Positions 18,253 to 26,903 are shown, counted from the stretch's first letter. The stretch: 64,000 bases of DNA from Trebonia sp963777905 (GCA_963777905.1 CAVZSM010000020.1:15719-79718), one strand, 5' to 3'. Notes: generated by a model from the letters alone, not told the origin. Program-made: numbers and translations.

Positions 18253-19133
18253 TGGGTCACCGCCGATTCGAAGCCGAGCCCGCGCGGCCAGGCGAGCACC
18301 AGCGCGGCGAGGATCGCGTACAGCACCGTGTCGCCGTACTCGGCGCTGACGTAGCCGCCGAGCAGCGCCTCGAGCACGCCGATGGACAGCCCGGCGACCA
18401 GCGCCCGGCCCGGCTTGCGGAACCCGCCGTAGGCGGCGGCGAGGAACCCGGTCAGGCTGATGGTCGCGCCGGACAGGTACGTGTACCCGGTGATCGGCGA
18501 CTCCACGATGCCGAAGATCGCGGCGATCACCGCCGTCCCCACGAAGATCAGCCGCCGGTACCGCCGGGTGTCGATGCCCGCGATCCGCGCCCCGATGGCG
18601 TTCTCGCCGCTGGCTTCCATGGCCTTCCCGCCGAGCGTGTACCTGATGTACACCCAGAACGCGCCGCCGATGATCACGGCGCAGGCGAGCACGAGCAGCC
18701 CGGCACGCTCCAGGTGCAGGCTGCCCCAGCTCAGCGACGCGCCGTTCCACAGCGCGGGCGCCGCGTGCACGTCGGTGCCGAACAGCATCTTCGCCACCCC
18801 GTCGATGAAGAACGACAGCGCGAAGGTGAAGAAGAACGTGACGACGATGCCCTCCATCTGCCGCCGCCCGTCCAGCGCGATCCTGAGCACCACCTGGTCG
18901 TACAGGTAGGAGAACACCCCGACGACGGCCAGCGTCGTGACGATCGCCGCCCACAGCGGCAGCCCCTTGACCCGGTACAGGTTGTCGACGCCGAGCGCGC
19001 CGACCATCGCGAAGTCGCCGACGGCGAGGTTGAGGATGTTCGACACCCGGTACCAGACGGCGACGCAGACGGCGAACACGGCGTAGATCGACCCGGTGAC
19101 GAGGCCGGCGATGACGAGGTTCCCGAACTTCAT
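18249..19133 (-). CDS. Branched-chain amino acid-type ABC transporter permease LivH
   Basis: 294 residues, almost entirely hydrophobic, with the LivH-type pattern. The N-terminus is LVIAGLVTGSIYAVFAVCVA, then NILNLAVGDFAMVGA. The cytoplasmic ATPase-contact loop is YTLGGKAMEASGENAIGARIAGID, a conserved feature of LivH/LivM. It forms the heterodimeric translocation channel with the LivM part of the fusion. ATG 19133 overlaps the livF stop (ATGA), and the end overlaps livMG (GTGA). The longer frame upstream of 19133 is an arginine-rich shadow of livF. Confidence 0.9.
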   Translation of the reverse strand: MKFGNLVIAGLVTGSIYAVFAVCVAVWYRVSNILNLAVGDFAMVGALGVDNLYRVKGLPLWAAIVTTLAVVGVFSYLYDQVVLRIALDGRRQMEGIVVTFFFTFALSFFIDGVAKMLFGTDVHAAPALWNGASLSWGSLHLERAGLLVLACAVIIGGAFWVYIRYTLGGKAMEASGENAIGARIAGIDTRRYRRLIFVGTAVIAAIFGIVESPITGYTYLSGATISLTGFLAAAYGGFRKPGRALVAGLSIGVLEALLGGYVSAEYGDTVLYAILAALVLAWPRGLGFESAVTQ

Positions 19134-19840
19134 GCGGCACCCGCCACGCCGCTCGCGACCCCGTTGCGCACTTCGACCCGCCGGTTGCACAAGGTCAGCG
19201 CCCGCTTGGGCGCCTCCTCCACGACGATGAGCGTGGTGCCGCTGTCGTGGATCCTCGCCAGCACGTCGTACACCCGCCTGGCGACCGTCTCGGCGAGGCC
19301 GAGGCACGGCTCGTCGACCGCGAGGATCTTCGGGTCGGCGGCCAGCCCGCGCGCGATCGCGACCATCTGCTGCTGCCCGCCGGAGAGGGTGCCTGCCGCC
19401 TGCTTCAGGTGCGGCTTGAGCTCGGGGAAGAGATCAACAGCCCGCCCGAACGAATCGGACCTTCTCGCCTTCCCCATGCTCCTCGTCCAGGAGTAGCAGC
19501 CGAGGATGATGTTGTCGCCCGCGGACAGGTCCGGGTACAGCTGGCGGCGTTCCGGCACCAGGGTGAGGCCCTTGCGCGCGGCCCACCGCACGTCGCCGTT
19601 CGGCGCCGGGGCGCCGAAGATCTCCACGGCGCCGCGACGGCGCACCATGCCGGTGATGCCCATCAGGATGGAGGACTTGCCGTTCCCGTTCGGCCCGGTG
19701 ATCGCGCACGCGTCTCCCTCCGCGACCCGGAACGTCGCGTCGTGCACCGCCACCACGTTCCCGTACGACACCGACAGCCCGCTGACCGCCAGCGCGACTC
19801 TGCCACGACCGTCGCCCTCCTCGGCGCTCGCGGCGGTCAC
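19130..19840 (-). CDS. ABC transporter ATP-binding protein LivF
   Basis: 236 residues with GPNGNGKSSILMGITG (Walker A), LSGGQQQMVAIARGL (signature) and KILAVDEPCLGL (Walker B), matching the LivF subfamily. It pairs with the ATPase half of the LivM-LivG fusion to power uptake, supplying the canonical signature motif that the fusion lacks. GTG 19840 overlaps the end of the dehydratase gene by 4 nt (GTGA), and its stop overlaps livH. The transporter is therefore translated as one unit with the catabolic enzymes. Confidence 0.9.
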   Translation of the reverse strand: MTAASAEEGDGRGRVALAVSGLSVSYGNVVAVHDATFRVAEGDACAITGPNGNGKSSILMGITGMVRRRGAVEIFGAPAPNGDVRWAARKGLTLVPERRQLYPDLSAGDNIILGCYSWTRSMGKARRSDSFGRAVDLFPELKPHLKQAAGTLSGGQQQMVAIARGLAADPKILAVDEPCLGLAETVARRVYDVLARIHDSGTTLIVVEEAPKRALTLCNRRVEVRNGVASGVAGAA

Positions 19841-21519
19841 GGCGCAGTCTCTCTCGGCCGCAGCACCGCCCCTTCGGGGAGCGGGCGGACCAGCCGCTGG
19901 TAGACCGACAGCCAGCCGACCTCCCGCGCCTGCGGCCTGGCCCGCAGGTCCGCCTTCCTGCGGGCCAGCTCGGCGGCCGGGACGTCCAGGTCGGCGGTCC
20001 GGCCGGGGACGTCGATCCGGATCGTGTCGCCGTCTTCGACGAGCGCCAGCGGGCCGCCTTGCGCCGCTTCCGGGGACACCTCGCCGACCACGATGCCCTT
20101 GTTGACCAGACCGGACAGCTGCCCGTCGGTGACGACCGCGACCTCGCCGGTCAGCCCGGCGCCGTCCAGCGCGAACACCAGCTGCGAGGCCATGCCCATG
20201 CCAGGGGAGCCGGTGACGCCCTGGCCGCGCAGCACCACGACCTGGCCGGGGCGGACCTTCCCCGCGCGCACCCCGTCGAGCGCCTCGGGCGGCGACTCGA
20301 AGACGAGGGCCGGGCCGGTGAACTCGAGCCGCCGGTCGTCGGCGACCGCCAGCTTGACGATCCCGCCGTCCGGGCAGAGGCTGCCGCGGATCAGCACGAT
20401 CGTGGGGCGCCGGCCGAGTGCCCGCTCCGGCGGCCTGATCACCTCGTCGCCGGCGACCGCGACGCCGGCCAGGTTCTCCGCGACGGTCTGCCCCGAGACC
20501 GTGCGGGCGCCGGTGTCGAGGAGCCCTGCCAGCTGCTTCATGAGCGCGCGGGTCCCGCCCGCGTCCTCGAACTCCTCGATGGGCGTCTCGCCGTTGGGCC
20601 TGATCGCGCTCAGCAGCGGCACGCCGTCGGCGAGCGTCTCGAACAGCCGGTACACGTCGGCGTCCGCCTCGGCCTCGGCCGCCACCGCCTGCAGGTGCTT
20701 GACCGAGTTGATCGAGCCGCTGACCGACAAGATGGTCGTGACCGCGTTGCGGAATGCCGCCGGGGTCATGATGTCCCGCGGCTTCAGGTCCTCGGCGACC
20801 AGCTCGACGATCCGCGCCCCGGCCTCGTCGACCGCCCGCCACATCCGCTCGCTGTTCGCCCGCACCGGGGTCGAGCCCGGCAGCGCCATGCCGAGCGCCT
20901 CGCAGGCCAGGTGCATCGTGTTCGCGGTGCCGAAGCCCGCGCACACGCCGGGGCTGAGCACCGCGTGCTCGCTCATCTCGGTGAGCTCTTCGACGCTGAC
21001 CCGGCCGTTCGCGACGTGCCCCGCGGCGAGGAACACGTCCTCGATGTCGCAGTGCCTGCCCCGGTAGCTCCCGCTCGCCTGGTACCCGCAGGCGACGATG
21101 ATCGTCGGGATGTTCAGCCGGGCGGCGGCCATCAGCTGGCCTGGCGCGGTCTTGTCGCACGAGGCCAGGCAGATCATCCCGTCCAGCTGCGCGCCCTCCA
21201 CCTGGACCTCGATGTCGTTCGGGATCAGGTCGCGGGCGGACAGGATGTACCCGCCGCGGTGCCCGGCGCTGGTGATGAAGTCGCTCGGCGCCGCGGTGCG
21301 CACCTCGAACCCGACGCCGCCGGCCAGCTCGATCGCCCGCTTGGCCCGGCGGGCGACCTCGTCCAGGTGGCTGAAGCAGATCGCGAGCTGGGACGAGGAG
21401 TTCACGATCGCGATCTTGGGCTTGACCATGTCCTCGTCGGACAGCCCGAGCGCCAGCCACATCGCCCGGCGGGTCGCCCACCGGGAGGTGCCGGGCTCGT
21501 AGTTAGATCGCAGCGTCAT
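19837..21519 (-). CDS. IlvD/Edd family dehydratase
   Basis: 560 residues, the usual length for dihydroxy-acid, phosphogluconate and sugar-acid dehydratases with an Fe-S cluster. The first family signature is intact (SCDKTAPGQLMAAARLNIPT). GVCAGFGTANTM carries a further candidate cluster Cys. The second signature, commonly TDGRxSG, reads TDGQLSGLVNKG, an Arg-to-Gln change that argues against ordinary branched-chain amino acid synthesis. It probably dehydrates a dihydroxy or sugar acid imported by the downstream ABC system. The start overlaps the small AcnX subunit (ATGA), and the stop overlaps livF. Confidence 0.88.
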   Translation of the reverse strand: MTLRSNYEPGTSRWATRRAMWLALGLSDEDMVKPKIAIVNSSSQLAICFSHLDEVARRAKRAIELAGGVGFEVRTAAPSDFITSAGHRGGYILSARDLIPNDIEVQVEGAQLDGMICLASCDKTAPGQLMAAARLNIPTIIVACGYQASGSYRGRHCDIEDVFLAAGHVANGRVSVEELTEMSEHAVLSPGVCAGFGTANTMHLACEALGMALPGSTPVRANSERMWRAVDEAGARIVELVAEDLKPRDIMTPAAFRNAVTTILSVSGSINSVKHLQAVAAEAEADADVYRLFETLADGVPLLSAIRPNGETPIEEFEDAGGTRALMKQLAGLLDTGARTVSGQTVAENLAGVAVAGDEVIRPPERALGRRPTIVLIRGSLCPDGGIVKLAVADDRRLEFTGPALVFESPPEALDGVRAGKVRPGQVVVLRGQGVTGSPGMGMASQLVFALDGAGLTGEVAVVTDGQLSGLVNKGIVVGEVSPEAAQGGPLALVEDGDTIRIDVPGRTADLDVPAAELARRKADLRARPQAREVGWLSVYQRLVRPLPEGAVLRPRETAP

Positions 21520-21923
21520 CGCTTGGTGACCTCCACTGTTGAGTTATCAAGAAGCAGCCAGTCGCCGGTGTCGATGACCTCGCAGGGGTCGGCGTCCAGG
21601 TCAGTGATCGCGGGGACCCGGGTGACCACCGCCCCGAGCGCGGACTTGGCGGAGATGCGGCCGATGACCATCCCGATCGGGGCGGTGCCGGTCAGCCGCG
21701 TCGTCTGGAAGAACCCGGCCCAGCCTGAGGACCCCTTGGCGCTGGGGAAGACGAGGACCTTCCCGGTGAAGCACACCCCGTACAGCTCGTGCCGTCGTTC
21801 GATGATCACGCCGCGCGCCGGGTCGATCCCGCCCCACCCGGAGATCGGCTCGTGCGATACCAGTGCCTCGCCCTCGGCAACCCCGGGGACGACAGTTCTG
21901 CCATGCAGGATGACGGCACTCAT
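21516..21923 (-). CDS. Aconitase X small (swivel) subunit, DUF126
   Basis: 135 residues forming the DUF126 swivel domain, which joins the DUF521 catalytic subunit to make an aconitase-X enzyme. The sequence begins MSAVILHGRTVVPGVAEGEA and contains ISGWGGIDPARGVIIERRHE and FPSAKGSSGWAGFF, the conserved glycine/serine loop of this family. Characterised AcnX enzymes are cis-3-hydroxy-L-proline dehydratase (bacteria) and mevalonate-5-phosphate dehydratase (archaea). ATG 21923 has a GGAGG site; both ends overlap neighbours by 4 nt. Confidence 0.87.
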   Translation of the reverse strand: MSAVILHGRTVVPGVAEGEALVSHEPISGWGGIDPARGVIIERRHELYGVCFTGKVLVFPSAKGSSGWAGFFQTTRLTGTAPIGMVIGRISAKSALGAVVTRVPAITDLDADPCEVIDTGDWLLLDNSTVEVTKR

Positions 21924-23200
21924 CGCAGGCCTCCGTTCCAACGTCCGGTAACGGCGGCGTCGACGCACTCCTCGAGCGTGCCGAACCAGGCCTCGATGCC
22001 GAGGATCGCGGGCAGGTAGTGCGCCTGCTTGGCCGAGTCGGTGGCGAACACCTTGGTCCCCTTCGGCGCGGCCCGCGACATCGCCGGGCAGGAGTCGGCG
22101 AGCACCCGGCCGCCGGCCCGCTGGATCACCTCGGTGTAGCCGCTGCGGTCCGCGACGTCCTTGAGCGCGCGCGGTGCCATGATCCACAGCTCCGTCGACG
22201 GGGACAGCCGCTTGCCGTCGAGCGCGGCGGCGGCGCTCCGGATCTGGTCGACCGAGGCGTGCGGGCAGCCGAGCAGCACGAAGTCCACGTCCGCGGAGGT
22301 GCCGATCTCGTTGAGCGTCTCGTACATCGCCCGCCGCTCCGCCGGCCCGTAGACGGCAGGCGACGGCGGCACGGCGCCGCCGAACGCCGCCTCGACCGTG
22401 GGCTTCTCCGGCGTGATCCCGGGGATGTGGTAGAGCTCCACCCCGCCTGACGTGGCCGCCGCGGCGCCGAAGTGCTTGAGATCGGTCAGGTCCGGCTGCC
22501 CGATAGAACCGGTGATCACCGGGTGGTCCTCGCCCGCGACCCCGCCGGCGTAGTAGCCGAGCATGCCCCAGTCCTGGAAGTTGTCGACCTGGACCCGGAC
22601 GTCAACCAGATGCGTCCCGTACCGGTTCGCATCCAGGTGGTTCCCCCAGCAGGGGATCTTCCCGGTCAGCGACGCGGCGCCGGTCGAGGCGATCCCCTCG
22701 CAGTTGGTCCGCGCGCCGAGCACCGAGTTGGCGTAGATCACCGCGGAGGACTCCATCCACGCGCAGTGCTCGCCGCGCATGGGCAGGTTGCCCACCTGGT
22801 ACGGGGTGCAGGTGGCGAGGATGTTCACCCCGTGCCTGCCGTAGAAGGCCTCGCCGCTGGCCTGGAGCTCGATGTTCTCCTTCGGGTAGGGCACGATACC
22901 AAGCGCGTCGGCGCCGAACCCGTGCTGCAGCTGGCACGTCGGCACCGCCATCGGCGGCACCTCGAAGTCGCCGTCGCTGTCCAGGTTGATGACCGCGAAC
23001 GCCTTGTCCCAGCCGTGCTCTTTCACCAGCCGCGCCTTGACCGGCGACGGCTGGGTCATCGTCCCCGCGACATTGCGGATGTCGCACAATCGCGAGGCGT
23101 CGAGCGCCGCGCCGTACCGGAGCAGCAGGTCCATCGCGGCCGCGACGGCGGGGCCCTCGGCGCCGTCGCGCATCGCCTTCTCAGCGTCGGTGAGGAACAT
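21920..23200 (-). CDS. Aconitase X catalytic (large) subunit, DUF521
   Basis: 426 residues of the aconitase-X catalytic domain, expected to hold an Fe-S cluster and dehydrate a small hydroxy acid together with the DUF126 subunit. Family-like segments include VPTCQLQHGFGAD, TCTPYQVGNLP, GARTNCEGIAS and LADSCPAMSR, each with a Cys that could ligate iron. The most likely known activity is cis-3-hydroxy-L-proline dehydration, but no pyrroline-2-carboxylate reductase lies nearby, so the true substrate is open. The start shares one base with the FAD oxidoreductase stop (TGATG), and the stop overlaps the small subunit by 4 nt. Confidence 0.87.
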   Translation of the reverse strand: MFLTDAEKAMRDGAEGPAVAAAMDLLLRYGAALDASRLCDIRNVAGTMTQPSPVKARLVKEHGWDKAFAVINLDSDGDFEVPPMAVPTCQLQHGFGADALGIVPYPKENIELQASGEAFYGRHGVNILATCTPYQVGNLPMRGEHCAWMESSAVIYANSVLGARTNCEGIASTGAASLTGKIPCWGNHLDANRYGTHLVDVRVQVDNFQDWGMLGYYAGGVAGEDHPVITGSIGQPDLTDLKHFGAAAATSGGVELYHIPGITPEKPTVEAAFGGAVPPSPAVYGPAERRAMYETLNEIGTSADVDFVLLGCPHASVDQIRSAAAALDGKRLSPSTELWIMAPRALKDVADRSGYTEVIQRAGGRVLADSCPAMSRAAPKGTKVFATDSAKQAHYLPAILGIEAWFGTLEECVDAAVTGRWNGGLR

Positions 23201-24507
23201 CAGCCGTCGTCTCCCAGGTTCGCCGCCAGCCGCGAACGCAGCCGCCCGAGGTCAATGTCGTGCACGCTGCCGTCCGGGCCCGAGGCCGCCGCCAGGTCAA
23301 GCGCGTGCGCGGCCGCCGCGCCCATCGCCGAGCACGGCCCCATCACCCGCACGCTGGACAGCGCGGCCGCGTCGCCGTCCACGCAGCGCCCGGCCGCCAC
23401 GAGGTTCGCGACAGACGGCGGGGTCATCGACCGCAGCGGCACGTAGTGCACATGGCCGGCGTCGAACATCTCCCAGACGTAGCCGTCCGACCGGTCGTGC
23501 AGCTCGATCGGCCACGCCGTCCGGGCCACGGCGTCAGGAAACGCGATACCCGCCCGGACCTCATCCACGGAAAGCTGGTGCACCCCGCGGATCCACCGGG
23601 TCTGCCGCCGGCCGGGGAACCCGTAGGCCCGCACCCGCGCTTCGCCGAACGCCTTCGGGAACTCGGCGCGCAGCAGCGCGATCGCGTGGTCCGCCTGGTC
23701 CCGCCCCTCGAACATCGCCCGCGAGGCGTCCAAGGGATCCAACGGCGCGTCGATGTGCGTCACGTTCAGCACCGCGGTGCCGCGGCCGGGGAAGAAGAAC
23801 GCGAGCCCGCCCCTGCGCAGCAGCCCGAATTCCTCACCGCGGGCGGCGAGCACCGCGTCCACCTCGCCGGGCTCCGGCTTGTGCTCCTCGGACAGGTTCT
23901 CCACGATGACCTGCTGGCTGCCGTAGATGGGCCGCTCGGGCACCCAGCACGGCAGGCCCGCCTGCCACGTCAGGGCGGCGTCGCCGCTCGCGTCCACGAA
24001 GCCGTCGGCGCGGATCCTGAGGTTCCCGTAGCGAGTCGCCAGGCCCGCGCTGAAAACCCGCCCGTCCCGCATCACCACGTCCTGCAGCACCGCGCCGGTC
24101 ACCACCTGGATCCCGAGGTCCCGCACGGTCTTTTCCAGCCAGCGGCCGAGCGCCACCTCGTTGTAGAAGACCGTCGTGGTATGACCGCGCGAGAAGTAAA
24201 GGTCACCGGATGAGCCCAGGGCACGGAATATGTCGTCGAAAACGCCGTGCGTCAGTTGCCGGTATTCCGGGGCGTTGCCGAATATCCCGCAGAAAAGCCC
24301 GATCAGCGAATGGACCATCTGCCCGCCGATAAGCGGCAGCGAGTCCACCAGCACCACGTCGCGCCCGAGCCGCGCCGACTCGATCGCCGCCGTCGAGCCG
24401 GCGATCCCGGCCCCGACAACGCACACGTCGGCGCGGACTGCCTGCTCCGAGTCGCCGGACGGCCTGGTAACCGCCTCCAGCTTCAGTTCGGTAAGCGCAT
24501 GCGGCAT
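23200..24507 (-). CDS. FAD-dependent oxidoreductase (FAD_oxidored family)
   Basis: About 435 residues with a Rossmann FAD site near the N-terminus (VCVVGAGIAGSTAAIESARLG, abridged here) and the second FAD contact near the end (NLVAAGRCVDGDAAALSS). The family (PF12831-like) contains dehydrogenases acting on small hydroxylated or cyclic substrates. It is the first enzyme gene of the operon, so it may carry out the oxidation that precedes or follows the two dehydrations. ATG 24507 gives the expected short leader; no good Shine-Dalgarno is visible, and the longer frame to 24567 would run through the palindromic operator. Confidence 0.82.
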   Translation of the reverse strand: MPHALTELKLEAVTRPSGDSEQAVRADVCVVGAGIAGSTAAIESARLGRDVVLVDSLPLIGGQMVHSLIGLFCGIFGNAPEYRQLTHGVFDDIFRALGSSGDLYFSRGHTTTVFYNEVALGRWLEKTVRDLGIQVVTGAVLQDVVMRDGRVFSAGLATRYGNLRIRADGFVDASGDAALTWQAGLPCWVPERPIYGSQQVIVENLSEEHKPEPGEVDAVLAARGEEFGLLRRGGLAFFFPGRGTAVLNVTHIDAPLDPLDASRAMFEGRDQADHAIALLRAEFPKAFGEARVRAYGFPGRRQTRWIRGVHQLSVDEVRAGIAFPDAVARTAWPIELHDRSDGYVWEMFDAGHVHYVPLRSMTPPSVANLVAAGRCVDGDAAALSSVRVMGPCSAMGAAAAHALDLAAASGPDGSVHDIDLGRLRSRLAANLGDDG

Positions 24508-24561
24508 AACCAGGACGGTAGATTCGCGGCCGCCGCGAAACAAACAAAAGATTGTGCTGAA

Positions 24562-24595
24562 CCGCATAAACCCGGTTTATGCCGGGTTTATGCGG
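24562..24595. promoter_or_regulatory. Palindromic operator between lysR and the catabolic operon
   Basis: CCGCATAAACCCGG (24562-24575) and its exact inverse (24582-24595) flank TTTATG. The half-site GGTTTATGC is present three times: inverted at 24564-24572, direct at 24574-24582 and direct at 24585-24593. This triple arrangement is typical of a LysR-type regulator site. It lies 6 bp after the lysR stop and 55 bp before the first enzyme start. It could also act as a lysR terminator. Confidence 0.55.
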
Positions 24596-24601
24596 CCGCT
24601 T

Positions 24602-25546
24602 TCAGAGACGGCGGGCGGTTTCCACGATCAGCCGCCGCAGCCAGGCGTGCGCCGTGTCGTCCTCGTACTGGCGGTGCCACCACAGCGCCTCGACGATCGG
24701 CTCGTGGTCGCCGGGGCATTCGAGCACCTTCAGGTCCGCCTGGGCGGCGAGCCGGGTGGCGAGCCGCTCCTGCATCAGCGCCACCCGGTCGGTGCCCGCG
24801 ACGAAGTACGGCACGGCCAGGTAGCTCTCGACCCGGACCGCGACCCGCGGCTGGATGTCGAGCAGCGCCAGCTGCCGCATCACCGGCACCGACGGCGGCT
24901 GCCGCTGGTTGCTCCGGTAGTACGGCGCGACCCACGGCAGCCGCGCCATGTCCCGCAGCTGCAGCGTCCCGGCGTCGAGCGCCGGGTTGTTCGCGTCCAC
25001 CAGGCACACCCAGCGGTCCCTGAACAGTTCCGCGGACCGGGTGTCGGGCAGCGTGAAGCCGTTGGTCGGCGGGGCGACCATCCCGTCGACGAACCGGATG
25101 GTGTCCGCGTACTCGGTGCTCAGCGATTCCCGCACCAGCCGGATGTGCAGCCGGGCACGCGGCGCCGCGGCGCCGAGCGCCTGGGACAGCGCCTCGCCCA
25201 TCACCATGATGGTGTAGTCGGCCATCACGAGGGTGAACTCGCGTTCCGACGTGGCGGGGTCGAAGTCCGTGCTGGCCGCGAACAGCCGCTCCGCGGCGGC
25301 GCACACCACCTCGACCTGCTCGGCGAGCTGCTCGCCGAGCGCGGTCAGGACGTACTCGCCGTGCTCGCGGACCAGCAGGTCGTCGCCGAAGTGCCTGCGC
25401 AGCCTGGACAGCGCGGCGCTCGCCGCGGGCTGGGTCACGCCGAGCCGCTGCGCCGCGCGCGTGACGCTACGCTCCCGGACCAGTTCCCGCAGCGCGACGA
25501 GCAGGTTCAGGTCGAGATTAGCCAGGTGAGCGACAGGGCGCGACAT
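24602..25546 (-). CDS. LysR-family transcriptional regulator
   Basis: 314 residues. The N-terminal winged helix-turn-helix is LNLLVALRELVRERSVTRAA and then RLGVTQPAASAALSRLRRHF; an effector-binding domain follows. The NodD/LeuO-like beginning (DLNLLVALREL) is common in regulators of catabolic operons. It is encoded immediately upstream of, and in the same direction as, the AcnX-IlvD-transporter genes, with a triple half-site palindrome in the gap. It is therefore the likely substrate-sensing activator. ATG 25546 is preferred over TTG 25561, since family members start close to the helix. Confidence 0.87.
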   Translation of the reverse strand: MSRPVAHLANLDLNLLVALRELVRERSVTRAAQRLGVTQPAASAALSRLRRHFGDDLLVREHGEYVLTALGEQLAEQVEVVCAAAERLFAASTDFDPATSEREFTLVMADYTIMVMGEALSQALGAAAPRARLHIRLVRESLSTEYADTIRFVDGMVAPPTNGFTLPDTRSAELFRDRWVCLVDANNPALDAGTLQLRDMARLPWVAPYYRSNQRQPPSVPVMRQLALLDIQPRVAVRVESYLAVPYFVAGTDRVALMQERLATRLAAQADLKVLECPGDHEPIVEALWWHRQYEDDTAHAWLRRLIVETARRL

Positions 25547-25660
25547 GGTGCCCTTATCCAAGCCCCCGGCGGCGCGGCTGGCAATACTCCGCTCGCGCCG
25601 TTGTCCGCATCGAACGAAGATCGTTATGCGCGATCGTGGCGCCGTCGCAAACAGCCCCGC

Positions 25661-26602
25661 CTACCTGTCGAGCCTGGCCGCGGCCGTGACGTACCCGGCG
25701 AGCCGCGCCCGCCTGGCCTCATCCGGCTGGACACTCCACGAGAGCAGGGCCATCCAGCCGCAGTACAGGACCCCGAGCCGGCCGACCTCACCGGGCCCGC
25801 ACGTCGGCCGGCCCTGTCCGGCCCGGATGGCCGCCATCTCGGCCACCAGGCCGGAACCGCCGCACACGACCTCGAAGTAGGCGGGCTCGAACGGCCACGG
25901 CTGGCGCCGCGGGATGGGGTCGAACAGCAGCGCCGTGAGCCCGGGCGGCGGCGCGCGGAAGACGGCGTTGCCGAAGTGCAGGTCACCGAACATCACCTCC
26001 GGCGCCGCCACGCCGGTCACCCACGCCCAGTCCGCGTCGAGGTGCCGCAGCAGAACGCCGGCTTCCGCGCACACCTGCCGCCCGCCGAGCGCCCAGTGCC
26101 TGATCGTGCCGGCGCCCTCCTCGTAGACCAGCGGCGTGTCGACGCCCGCGGCGAAGACCTGGAACCGCGCCGCGGCCGCCAGCAGCGCGGAGCACCCGGC
26201 CGCGCCCCACGCGGGGTCGTAGGCGCAGGGCAGCCGCTCGAGGACGAGCCAGGCCACGTCGAGGCCGCCGAGACCGGTGTCGCTGGCCAGCACGCGCGGG
26301 ACGAGGCCGGTCGCCGCCGCCGACGCGGCCGCCATCCAGAATCGCTCCCGGAGCGTGATGTTGATCTTGACAAGCACGTCGGTGCCGTCCGGCGCCCAGG
26401 TGCCCGCGAACCAGGTTGAATGCGAGGGCTGCGGCGTGGGCGTGCGATAGGGCCGCAGGCCGGTGAGGCGGCCGGCGGTCGCCGGGTGGCGGCCGAGCTC
26501 GGCGAGCAGCACCGCGCGGACTTCGGGATCGTCGCGCAGCCGCCTGCGCAGCTGCGACCACGAAGGCGGCGGGGTCTCGTCCCACAGCTGCGGGGTCGGC
26601 AC
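25661..26602 (-). CDS. Aminoglycoside phosphotransferase-like kinase
   Basis: About 313 residues with an APH/choline-kinase fold: DVLVKINI (ATP-site lysine) and VMFGDLHFGNAV, a variant of the catalytic HGDLHxxN loop with Phe instead of the first His. LLFDPIPRRQPWPFEPAYFE takes the place of the DFD metal segment. The substrate cannot be predicted, as such proteins phosphorylate small molecules or fructosamines as well as antibiotics. GTG 26602 has GAGG about 11 nt upstream; extension to 26899 would translate repetitive intergenic sequence. Confidence 0.75.
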   Translation of the reverse strand: MPTPQLWDETPPPSWSQLRRRLRDDPEVRAVLLAELGRHPATAGRLTGLRPYRTPTPQPSHSTWFAGTWAPDGTDVLVKINITLRERFWMAAASAAATGLVPRVLASDTGLGGLDVAWLVLERLPCAYDPAWGAAGCSALLAAAARFQVFAAGVDTPLVYEEGAGTIRHWALGGRQVCAEAGVLLRHLDADWAWVTGVAAPEVMFGDLHFGNAVFRAPPPGLTALLFDPIPRRQPWPFEPAYFEVVCGGSGLVAEMAAIRAGQGRPTCGPGEVGRLGVLYCGWMALLSWSVQPDEARRARLAGYVTAAARLDR

Positions 26603-26680
26603 GCGGCCAGCCTCGCCGGCTGGCGCGCGGTGGTGCAAAGGGTTATCGCGTCCGACGGTGCCGCGCTCTTCTTTTATCCC

Positions 26681-26695
26681 GAACGGGCCCGTGGT
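26681..26695. repeat. Dispersed GGGCCC-centred 15-bp element, copy 2
   Basis: GAACGGGCCCGTGGT, identical to copies at 14997-15011 (within a hairpin) and 58067-58081. An AT-rich flank (TCTTTTATCC here) precedes each copy. It lies in the divergent gap between the APH-like kinase and the protease. Confidence 0.5.
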
Positions 26696-26790
26696 GACCC
26701 TGGTCCCGCTCATGCCCGGGCTCACGCCCGGCCCGCTCGCCGGACTCGCCCCGCCCACCGGACTCGCCCCGCCCACCGCCCGCCCCGAAC

Positions 26791-26844
26791 GTGGTCGATG
26801 GTCCATCGTCCACCATAGAAGGTGGTCGATGGGCCATCCACGAC
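26791..26844. repeat. Tandem palindromic repeat pair, intergenic copy
   Basis: GTGGTCGATGG followed by a near-inverse is repeated at 26791-26813 and 26822-26844, with cores 31 bp apart. The same arrangement and period occur inside livMG at 17122-17177. Just upstream, ACTCGCCCCGCCCACCGG is a short direct duplication (about 26742-26777). Confidence 0.6.
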
Positions 26845-26903
26845 GTTCGAGCAGCGGCGCGGAGCGCCGTCCCGGAGTCAGCCGGGTACGTTCGGGCAAA
26901 AAC

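Noticed and set aside
20059..21951. 630-residue plus-strand frame opposite the IlvD/Edd gene
   Set aside because: Antisense shadow; low-complexity composition and no start signal or family features.
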